A stretch of 64,000 bases of DNA from Candidatus Dormiibacterota bacterium (GTDB lineage: Bacteria > Acidobacteriota > Polarisedimenticolia > Gp22-AA2), in assembly GCA_035635555.1 (NCBI GenBank), contig DASQAT010000035.1, positions 297,316-361,315 on the forward strand, in the 5' to 3' direction. Positions 25,348-32,900 of the stretch are shown here, piece by piece (the stretch's first letter is position 1; every line of letters starts with the position of its first letter). Made by a program: the position numbers and the translations under genes. The notes beneath the pieces are model-generated. The model was given only the letters and a program-made list of their open reading frames with translations. It was not told where the DNA came from and searched no databases.

Positions 25348-26484
25348 ATGTTCAATTGGAATCGCCTGACATTTCTCGAAAGTACCGCGAACCTAAAGCC
25401 GCTAATCCGGAAAGCAACGGGTAGGACGCCGTCCACCAGCATCGCCCGCGAGGTGGCGACGTGCCTGCAACAGGGCCGGTTGTTCTTTCAGGCAGCCGAG
25501 GCCAGTGCCCTCGAGATACGGCCATTACTTCTTTTTTATGGAACAATGGCGTTTTCCAAGGCGCTCGTCGTTTCTCAGACGCTGCAGTCACTATCAACAC
25601 TTCCGCGATCACACGGCGTCATGGACACTTCTGTACCGAGGGCGCGAGTTGTCGACCTTTCCATCCGTCTGGGGACTGCAGGGACCTTTCAAAGATTCAA
25701 CGATGTCGTCGCTCAATTGAATTGCTTGCCCTATCACGACCATGAGACCATGCCTCAAATCGTAAAGCTGCCTGCGGCCCCGGCAGCGCAAATGGGTACG
25801 CTCGCACTCTCGTTGCAAGATATACTCTCTCGAGTTCCAGGCCTGGATAGTATTTACCGCAGGACATATCGTGAATCACCTCTTACGCTGCCGTTCACGT
25901 TATATGCTTCCTCGCGGGATCAGGACTTCATGGAGCTTAGAATCGACTATCCCGAGGTCTTCCGAGACCGCGCTGGGCTAGTCGACCTCGTCCGCCGATT
26001 GCGTCAGCAATTCCCTGCTTTAGCGCAGTGGCGAGTTGTGCGGGCCATGCGTGCTTGGGGAGTGACAATCATTCTCTTCGGAAATGTCGCCGTGCCAGGT
26101 GACGAGTTTAGCGCAACCACGCTTGTCGGGGACGGGTCAGAGTTTAGTCTCACCAACGATCCAGAAACGGACGCTACACAGCCTAAGAACCTGATTGTGG
26201 ATATTCTGAGCCCGCCGGGTGGCTCATTTTCAAGCCATACATGTCTGATCAGCCCAATTGCTGGGCACTACATATCCGAATATGCACTGCACTACTTGGG
26301 GATGTTCTTGCTCTCATGTGTGGTTCGCTATCGCCCGCAAACCTGGGTGCATGTCATCACACGTACTACTACACAGGACAACCCCGTCGATGATCAGGCG
26401 CTTGCGCTTTTGGAGGAGTTCATGACAATCCACTCTGCAACGATGCCAGGATTGCTCGCCGATGTTCTGGATCCTGACCATTGA
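25348..26484 (+). CDS. YaaC-like protein
   Basis: 378 aa resembling the YaaC family (PF14175). The N-terminal part has ARLFFQ-type wording (GRLFFQAAEASALEIRPLLL) and LFYGTMAFSKAL. The C-terminal part has YISEYALHYLGMFLLSCVVR, then YRPQTWVHVI, followed by an acidic helix. No catalytic motif is evident and the function of YaaC is unknown. It begins ten bases after the small basic gene and is bracketed by the duplicated 3' end of that gene, so it was probably acquired as a separate insertion. Confidence 0.65.
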   Translation: MFNWNRLTFLESTANLKPLIRKATGRTPSTSIAREVATCLQQGRLFFQAAEASALEIRPLLLFYGTMAFSKALVVSQTLQSLSTLPRSHGVMDTSVPRARVVDLSIRLGTAGTFQRFNDVVAQLNCLPYHDHETMPQIVKLPAAPAAQMGTLALSLQDILSRVPGLDSIYRRTYRESPLTLPFTLYASSRDQDFMELRIDYPEVFRDRAGLVDLVRRLRQQFPALAQWRVVRAMRAWGVTIILFGNVAVPGDEFSATTLVGDGSEFSLTNDPETDATQPKNLIVDILSPPGGSFSSHTCLISPIAGHYISEYALHYLGMFLLSCVVRYRPQTWVHVITRTTTQDNPVDDQALALLEEFMTIHSATMPGLLADVLDPDH

Positions 26485-26508
26485 ACGGTAAAAGCTCCCA
26501 GCGAAGAA

Positions 26509-26653
26509 CCGCGCCTCCATGGTCCTCCAGGGCCGCTACATGGGATACATGAGGCAGCTGAAGCCGAGGCAGAAGGCGTAGGTGAGGAAGGTCAAGGAGG
26601 TAGAGGGGGTGAGGGCAGCGATTGCGAAGGCGAGAGAGATGACACGAGCTTAG
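26509..26653 (+). pseudogene. Decayed duplicate of the 3' end of the small basic gene
   Basis: About 140 bp homologous to 25,193-25,338. The start MVLQGRYMGYMRQLKPRQKA is preserved, then a TAG at 26,579 replaces a glutamine codon. No upstream half is present. Forms a direct repeat with the intact copy around the YaaC-like gene. Confidence 0.75.
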
Positions 26654-26700
26654 ACGAGACGAGGCTTTGGGGCTCTGAACCCATTCTGAACGGAGAACCA

Positions 26701-27042
26701 ATGGTCCATGATTCTTCAACGACCACTGACGACGAGCCTGCAGACTGGGGAGAGTTCTTCGAGTATCTTCGCTCCGACAAGGGGCACGAACTTGCAACCC
26801 GAATCGTCAGCCTATTCGAAGAGATCAAGAAGGCGACGCTCGATCGCTCAGCAGAGCAAGCGCTCGTGCAAGAGAGATTTGAACCACAGCATCGCCGCAA
26901 TTCACTAATCGTGCAGGCTGGCACACTCGGTCTGACAATCGTCGCCGCGAGTGTGTTGATCTACCGCGGGAAATTCGATTCTACCGCTGGCGTGCTGTTC
27001 GGCACCCTCGTAGGCTATGTATTCGGGCGGCGAAACGCATAG
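26701..27042 (+). CDS. Small membrane protein, 113 aa
   Basis: The N-terminal ~65 residues are acidic and soluble (DWGEFFEYLRSDKGHELATR). Two transmembrane segments then close the protein: LIVQAGTLGLTIVAASVLIY and AGVLFGTLVGYVFGRR. Ends at the membrane with RRNA. The C-terminal G-x-x-x-GYVFG pattern is also found at the end of the two membrane proteins at 37.4-39.8 kb. It precedes the Mrr-like nuclease gene by 22 bp in the same direction and may be its membrane partner, an inference. Confidence 0.6.
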   Translation: MVHDSSTTTDDEPADWGEFFEYLRSDKGHELATRIVSLFEEIKKATLDRSAEQALVQERFEPQHRRNSLIVQAGTLGLTIVAASVLIYRGKFDSTAGVLFGTLVGYVFGRRNA

Positions 27043-27064
27043 ACGCCGTTGACGCTTGGCGTGC

Positions 27065-28009
27065 ATGATGCGGATCAGAGACATCGACAACCCGGAATTG
27101 TTTCAGCGGCTCGTGCAGGCGCTGTTCCGTGCCGAGTACGGCGATGACTTTGAGGTGGTCGATGATGCCCGAGGTGACGCTGGGGATGATGGTTACGTCC
27201 GCTCGAAAAAGCTCCTCCTGGCAATTTACTGTCCCATGGTCAAGGCGAGTGAGAAAGCTTACCGACGGAAGGTCCGAGACGATCTGGCGAAGGCCATAAG
27301 GCTCCGCGACCATTGCGGCTACAAGATCAAGATATGGGCGTTCGTCACCCCAGCAGATGTTCCAGCACCAGTGGTGCGCTATGTCCGGGAGCGGGCAGCG
27401 GTCGTCGGAATGCAAGGTGTCTGCTTCGGCGAGACCCGGCACGCACCACTGTTCGAAAAGAACTCCCCGCTACACGATCAATTTGTTGGATTGGATGCCT
27501 CGCGGCTTAGCCGAGATGTCCGGGCCATTCGTCGCCGCATCACACAACTTGTACCAGCGAGGAGTGCGAAGGAATCGGTCGGCCGGCTAGTAACGCTGTA
27601 CTGGAAACGAATGGACGATGATGTTCGCATCATTGTTCGTATTGCCGCAGGCTTGGCAATAGATGAGGGGACAGGCGTTTACTCATCTCAACTGTTCCGT
27701 GCGATGGGGAGCGTGCTGACCGGGTTTTCCCCGACCGCGGGGAAGGTCGGCTTGGAACCGCTGACAAGGGCAGAGTCTAAGCGATTCGCGCGGCTGGCGC
27801 AGGGGCTCCGGTCGATGAAGGAGGGATGCTCGGGCTATCTGTTCACCGCATTCCGTCGGATGTCGTGCGAAGGCTCGGCGTCTGGAGGGCGGATCACCGC
27901 CAAGGTCTTGTGTGAAATTGTGTTGAAGTACGCTCAGGGACCTGAGGCCCGTTGGTTAAGGGCTAGACTGCTCCAAGAAGGCCGCCGCGGCTTCTTGAGA
28001 CAGTTGTAA
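27065..28009 (+). CDS. Mrr/restriction-endonuclease-like protein
   Basis: About 314 aa. The N-terminal domain has a nuclease-like layout: ELFQRLVQALFRAEYG helix with Glu, DARGDAGDDGYV with the metal-binding Asp, and LLLAIYCPMVK in place of the usual E/Q-x-K strand. This order (helix Glu, Asp-Gly, beta strand, Lys) matches Mrr-like PD-(D/E)XK proteins that sense DNA. Residues 160-314 are helical and basic (RAIRRRITQLV, FARLAQGLRSMKEG). Two adjacent ATGs (27,065 and 27,068) are possible. Located at the right edge of a defence-like run. Confidence 0.6.
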   Translation: MMRIRDIDNPELFQRLVQALFRAEYGDDFEVVDDARGDAGDDGYVRSKKLLLAIYCPMVKASEKAYRRKVRDDLAKAIRLRDHCGYKIKIWAFVTPADVPAPVVRYVRERAAVVGMQGVCFGETRHAPLFEKNSPLHDQFVGLDASRLSRDVRAIRRRITQLVPARSAKESVGRLVTLYWKRMDDDVRIIVRIAAGLAIDEGTGVYSSQLFRAMGSVLTGFSPTAGKVGLEPLTRAESKRFARLAQGLRSMKEGCSGYLFTAFRRMSCEGSASGGRITAKVLCEIVLKYAQGPEARWLRARLLQEGRRGFLRQL

Positions 28010-28085
28010 TCATCGTAACCCTCGAACTCTATCCCACATCTCCTGGTCGCTCGGATGCATGTAGATCGTCGTCGTGAGCAAGTCC
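28010..28085 (-). pseudogene. 3'-terminal fragment of a tyrosine recombinase gene (copy a)
   Basis: The minus strand reads LLTTTIYMHPSDQEMWDRVR then stop, the catalytic-Tyr box and C-terminus of an integrase like that at 29,174. Nothing upstream of the Tyr box is left. It borders the HNH/Cys-rich-peptide unit on the left. Confidence 0.7.
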
Positions 28086-28150
28086 GCGCTCCTCTCTCTT
28101 GACGCCCACGACGAACAGGATCTAAGCTCCCGGGAAATCGGGAGAGAGCC

Positions 28151-28654
28151 ATGAAACGCCCCCTGGCCGTCATCGGCCTAGTCCTGGCACTGGTATTCCC
28201 TGCCTACGCCGTCCCCACCGGAAGAACCAGCGGCACGCATCACTCCTCGAGCTCATCCAAGCCGAAGGTGCACGTCAAGGGCTATTACCGGAAAGACGGC
28301 ACCTACGTTGCTCCGCATGACCGTGTGGCTCCAAATACCAGCCAGTCGGCTAGCTCACCGAAGCCGCCCTCTACGACTACGCCGAGGAAGCCAGCGGCAG
28401 GCAACTCAACCTCGCCGCACTCTGGCGGATGCAAGACCTGCCCGCGGGACGCGAATGGCAGAATCCTGAGAAGCCCGGCGGCACGCGCACAATTTCTGCG
28501 ACAGACCGGTTATCCTCACGGCCGTCCAGGTTACGTGGTCGACCACATCGTCCCCCTCGAATGTGGCGGTGCCGACTCCTCCAGCAACATGCAGTGGCAG
28601 ACGATCGCCGAGGCGAAGGCCAAGGACAAGACGGAAGCGAACTGTCGACGGTAG
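28151..28654 (+). CDS. Secreted HNH endonuclease
   Basis: 167 aa. A signal peptide (LAVIGLVLALVFPAYAV) is followed by a low-complexity Ser/Thr/Pro linker (residues 25-95), which includes GYYRKDGTYV as often seen in secreted small proteins. The HNH domain is at the C-terminus: GGCKTCPRDANGRI, GYVVDHIVPLECGGAD and NMQWQTIAEAKAKDK, with His in VDHI, Asn in NMQW and a final Cys. A secreted nuclease may serve nutrient scavenging or killing of competitors. No immunity gene is evident. Bracketed by integrase-like sequence on both sides. Confidence 0.8.
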   Translation: MKRPLAVIGLVLALVFPAYAVPTGRTSGTHHSSSSSKPKVHVKGYYRKDGTYVAPHDRVAPNTSQSASSPKPPSTTTPRKPAAGNSTSPHSGGCKTCPRDANGRILRSPAARAQFLRQTGYPHGRPGYVVDHIVPLECGGADSSSNMQWQTIAEAKAKDKTEANCRR

Positions 28655-28675
28655 TCGTGCCTCTTCAAGAGATGA

Positions 28676-28705
28676 AACGAGGCCGGCGGTGCCACCGGCT
28701 CGGCG
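28676..28705 (-). terminator. Terminator-like hairpin downstream of the six-Cys peptide gene
   Basis: The arms GCCGG and CCGGC enclose TGGCACCG, followed on the minus strand by a T-rich GTTTCATCTCTT. The same hairpin with a real TTTT run lies in the same position behind the paralogous gene at 61,551-61,578. Confidence 0.5.
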
Positions 28706-28714
28706 CGGAGCTCT

Positions 28715-28969
28715 TCAGCAGGCGTAGTCCCCAACACAGGTAGGGCCCATATAGTGACAGGCGGTGTCCATGTTTGTGGAGACACACGATGAATGGTTTT
28801 GGCAATGCGTCTTGCAGAAGGCCGCGCGCACCGGCGGGAAGGCGGCCATGGAGAGCGCCGAGCCATACGGACCGCGAGCAGCCGGCGAAGGGTCGTAGAG
28901 CGCTGAAAGAGAGAGGGCCACGGCCACTAGCACGAGGAAGCGGAGAGCGTAACGAAGGGCGTGACGCAT
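28715..28969 (-). CDS. Secreted six-cysteine peptide, paralog 1
   Basis: 84 aa. The start at 28,969 follows GAGAGGAG eight bases upstream; it gives a signal segment LRFLVLVAVALSLSAL. The mature C-terminal part has six Cys: FCKTHCQNHSSC, TACHYMGPTC and a terminal GDYAC. The spacing C-x3-C-x5-C-x8-C-x6-C-x5-C resembles that of the paralog at 61,614 (x4, x7, x8, x7, x4), and both end with Cys. Such peptides may be disulfide-rich toxins, signals or precursors. Flanking DNA is shared with the paralog, which marks them as copies of one cassette. Confidence 0.65.
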   Translation of the reverse strand: MRHALRYALRFLVLVAVALSLSALYDPSPAARGPYGSALSMAAFPPVRAAFCKTHCQNHSSCVSTNMDTACHYMGPTCVGDYAC

Positions 28970-29004
28970 TTTCGAGTCTCCTCTCTCGGCGTTGAAGGAA
29001 GGCG

Positions 29005-29240
29005 CTGGGCATGCCGAGCGCGACTCAGCGCCACCGGCGGCACCACCGGCAATTGGGGCATCCGGTCCCCGTACCAGCAATACGGTGGGCTAGAGCTAAT
29101 CGACTTCTAGCACCGGTGGAAAACGGCTGCAATAGGGTCCGCACCTCAATCAATCGAGTGCGAACACCTAATGTCAGCAGGACAGACCGCGGAGCTTGCT
29201 GAACAGTTCCTCGTCGCTGGGGTGGGTGTAGATCGTTGTG
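29005..29240. repeat. Cassette-flank repeat, copy 1
   Basis: Homologous to 61,910-62,136. Shared landmarks: CGCTGGGCATGCCGAG, a CACCGGCGGCACCACCGGCA hairpin-like block, an inverted repeat CGCAC/GTGCG at 29,140-29,162, the word GTGCGAACACCTAATGT, and the integrase 3' end. The left side joins the upstream region of the six-Cys peptide gene. The segment covers the 3' end of the integrase at 29,174. Confidence 0.75.
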
Positions 29241-29758
29241 GTGAGGGGCGACACGTGCCTGGCGAACCTCTGCGCCAGGAACAGGTCCCGCGATCGCCGA
29301 TAGACTTCCGTCACCGCGGTGTGTCTCAAGCAATGAAATGGATACAGCCTGTCGAACCCGGCCTTCACCTGCCAGGTCCGGAAGGCGAACTGGACACGGC
29401 GGGGCGAGATGCGGGTGCGACTCTGAGAGCAGAAGAGCGGATCCTCCGGCCGTAGCCCCTCGCGCCTCGTGGCCTTGTGCCGCCAGAACCTCCGGAACTT
29501 GACCAGCAGGGCATCCGGTAGGAACACGTCGCCAGCTCGGCCGTTCTTGGCGATCTCGGGCCGCAGCCGGACCCGATTCTTCGGCTTGCCATCCCCCGTG
29601 TAGACATCGCTCACGTTCAAACCTACAATCTCGGCCAGCCGTAGCCCCGTGCCGAGGGCCAGAGAATAAATCAGGTGATCCCGGGGATTGCGTCTCGTAG
29701 CGCGAAGAATCGCACTTTGCTCTTTCTGCGTCAGCGTCTGTGGACCAAGATGGGACAT
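29174..29758 (-). CDS. Minimal tyrosine recombinase (integrase)
   Basis: About 194 aa, only the catalytic domain; no SAM-like N-terminal core-binding domain. Catalytic residues: Arg in LGTGLRLAEI, Lys in IAKNGRAGDV, HxxR as HCLRHTAV, a later His/Arg in FARHVS, and the nucleophile Tyr in TIYTHPSDEELF. The start MSHLGPQ is chosen for the GGGGGGTG site upstream on the minus strand; 29,815 is an alternative. Four fragments with the same C-terminus lie at 28,010, 61,170, 61,482 and 62,077, each next to a small gene, so this enzyme family or its gene ends take part in building cassettes. Confidence 0.85.
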   Translation of the reverse strand: MSHLGPQTLTQKEQSAILRATRRNPRDHLIYSLALGTGLRLAEIVGLNVSDVYTGDGKPKNRVRLRPEIAKNGRAGDVFLPDALLVKFRRFWRHKATRREGLRPEDPLFCSQSRTRISPRRVQFAFRTWQVKAGFDRLYPFHCLRHTAVTEVYRRSRDLFLAQRFARHVSPLTTTIYTHPSDEELFSKLRGLSC

Positions 29759-29992
29759 TTCACACCCCCCCGACCACAGGCTCCCTTGGAGCGATCCGGA
29801 AGTCAAGGCAACCATGCAATTGGCGCGTCCTGCGATCTCTACAAGACCGACGTGAACACGCCTTGATAGCGGGCCACACCAATTACTCGTTCCCGACCAC
29901 TAGCCTCCACAGCCACCAGTCCAAGAGGTGCGATAGAATCCCCCAAAGCCCAACCGTACCCTGACCGCTCAAACGCGGTAGAGGCAGTGAGA

Positions 29993-32900
29993 ATGTCGGA
30001 AGGCGACGATCTCTTTGCGGGTAGGTTATCCACCGCAGATGCCCTGTTTCGACTTCGCAAACGGCTCCTGGACCTCACTGCGAGGAACCGGCTACTTTCG
30101 TTCCGATGGACGCGGGGGAGGGTTGTCCGCGCTGTAGATACCGGTCTCGATGATCTTTACACCCATTTGCGGGAGGGCGGCGCGCTGCTCTTCCAGCCAG
30201 TCCCCGAGCCCCGCCGGGAGGACTACGAGATCGTGGGCTCCGGTCGGCGCAAACCGGAGGCGGCGCAGTTCGCTGAGAAGCAAGGGATCAACATCAGCTA
30301 CGAGCTTCCACCTAAAGGCGCTGGACCCACTCGGCGCATCCAGACTCTTCTGTACCCGGAGGACTTGGAGCGCGTCCTGCGGAATATAGACAGGGCCGCC
30401 CGAACCGCCATCGAAGAGTCGGGCACCAACATGCTGTACCTGGCTTTCGGATTCCTTCAGTGGTACGAGAGTGACAATTCGCAGGAGCCGAGGCACGCGC
30501 CGCTCATCACCATGCCTGTCATGCTCAAGCGAATCCGGCACAACCAAGCCTTCTATTACGAGGTAATGCATAACGGGGAGGACATTGCAGACAACCTGAC
30601 ACTCCGGGAGAAACTCAGGCAGGACTTCTCCTTGAATCTCCCCTCCCTCGACGAGGAGGCCCTCCCAACCGCATACTTCGCCCAGGTTGCCCAGCTGGCA
30701 CGCGCGAAAGCCGTGCCTCCATGGCGGGTCAGCCCCCAGGTGAGTCTTGGTCTGCTCTCCTTCGGGAACCTCCTCATGTACCTGGACCTCGATCCAACCC
30801 GTTGGCCGACGGGGAAGGCCATCGACCAGAGCATCTTGGTGAAGAGTCTGTTCGAGGGGACTGCTGGCGAGGCAGGGCTGGTAGGCGAGGCGTCCGAGTA
30901 CCAGGTGGAGGAGGATCCACGAGCCACCCGACTGCCACTCGTCTTCGATGCGGACTCTTCACAGCATAGCGCTCTCGTCGACGCCATGGATGGTAAGAAC
31001 CTCGTCGTGGAAGGGCCGCCGGGCACAGGGAAGTCTCAGACCATCAGTAACCTTATCGCGACGGCGTTGACAGAAGGCAAAACAGTGCTCTTCGTTTCGG
31101 AGAAGCTCGCTGCGCTCGAGGTGGTCCGGGATCGGCTGGATCGCGCGGGCCTTGGAATGTTTTGTCTCGAACTTCACAGCCACAAGACCCAGAAGCGGAA
31201 GCTCTTGGACGACATCGCCGGTCGGCTGTTTGCGCGAGGGACCTTCCCGAAGCCGCAAGAGCTCGAGGCGAAGCGGAAAGAGCTCGAAACCCGTCGGCTA
31301 CGGCTGAAGCAGTATGCAGACCTGATGAACTCCGTGATGCACAATGAACTAGAGCTGACTGTCCACTGTGTTCTGTGGGCAGCCGAGCGTCATCGTCGCG
31401 CGCTCGGGGCGAAGGTCACGCTTCTGAGTGCTGAGGAGTACCCGCCCGCCAGGGGGTGCACCTACGCCGAGCACGAACGCCTTAAGGAGGCGGCGAAGGA
31501 GCTCGCGGAGCACTCCGGCGCGATCGGCGGGCGTCCGAAGGACCACTCGTGGTTCGGCTACTATCCCTTCAAGCTGGTCCTCGGTGATGAGCCGGCCGTG
31601 GCCCGGGTCGTCCGGCAACTCGCCGAGGCGGCTGACGAATTGGGGGCTGAGTACGCAGGGGCCCACGAGCGATTGGGCCACGATCTATCGCCGACGCGTC
31701 GCGCGTTTGAAAGTCTGCGAAGTCAGGTGACGGCCCTTCCCTCGCCCTCAGGGACTGAGGCCTTCGACCTCCTGCCCGGCATCTGTGCCGAAGGCGCCAT
31801 CGAGGTCGTACGGGGGCTCGAACGACAGGTGCGTTTTGTGCTTGAGCGCCTGGCGAGGCTCCAGCGCATGCTGATCAGCACCGATCACCTGGGGCAGGCA
31901 GACATCGATATTGCCAGGGGGGCCGCCGGGGAGGCCGCGAAGCTCAATCAGGCGGATACCCCGCATCAGGATCTCCGGCGATGCGGTCAGGTACTGCGGA
32001 GTCTCGCTGCCGAGGTTCATCAGGCCTGTGAATTCTTTGCTCACGTAGCCGAGTGGCACGGGGTCGAGGTTGCGCCGACCAAGCAGGGGTTAGCGGCGCT
32101 CTGGGCCAGTCTCCAGGCCGCGCGAGCCGCGCCACTGGACCTACTGAAACACCGGCGGCCTCAGCTCGGTGAACCAGCGGCCACGACGGTTATGGAGCAG
32201 GCCGCCGCGCGAGCGGCCACTCTGCGCGAGCAACGTAAGACCGTGCAGACCCTGTTCGATTTCAGCCTCATGCCGCCACGGGACGAGCTCGTCGCCGCCC
32301 TCCGAGCAAATCGGACGAGCGCCGGGTTCCTGAGGAGTTTCCGCCCCGAGTGGCGGAGAGCTGCACGCACCTATCGAAGCATCCGCCTAGACCGACCGTG
32401 GGTACTGCGTGCGGCGCGATGCGAGATCGAGCTGCACACCCTGATCACCTATCTCGACGAAAGGGCAGCGTTCGACAGCGATGCCGAGCTCCGTCGATTG
32501 CTCGGGGAGTTATTCCTGGGCATCGATACCGATTTCGGGCTTGTGAAGCGGCTAACCGACTGGTACGCGTGCGCGAGGAAGACCTTCGAGAAGGTCAGCG
32601 GGCCAGTTGATCTCACGCTCTTGCTCGGGTTACCAGCGGATACGATCCGCGATCTGACGGCCAGGGCTTCGGAGGGCGAACGGTATTGGAAAGTAGTGGA
32701 GGATCTCCATGAATGCGTGCAAGCGGAGTTCCGCCACACCCGCATGCCTCCCGTGCTCATAAGCGAGGGGGCGCCTCTTACAGACCTGAATGCCGCGCTC
32801 CAGGCCACCGCAGTGACCCTCGCGCAGATCGCTGAGACCCTCGACGGCTATCTCGCGGCTCCGGCATCCCCTCGTGAGTTAGTCGGCCTGCTGGAGGAGG

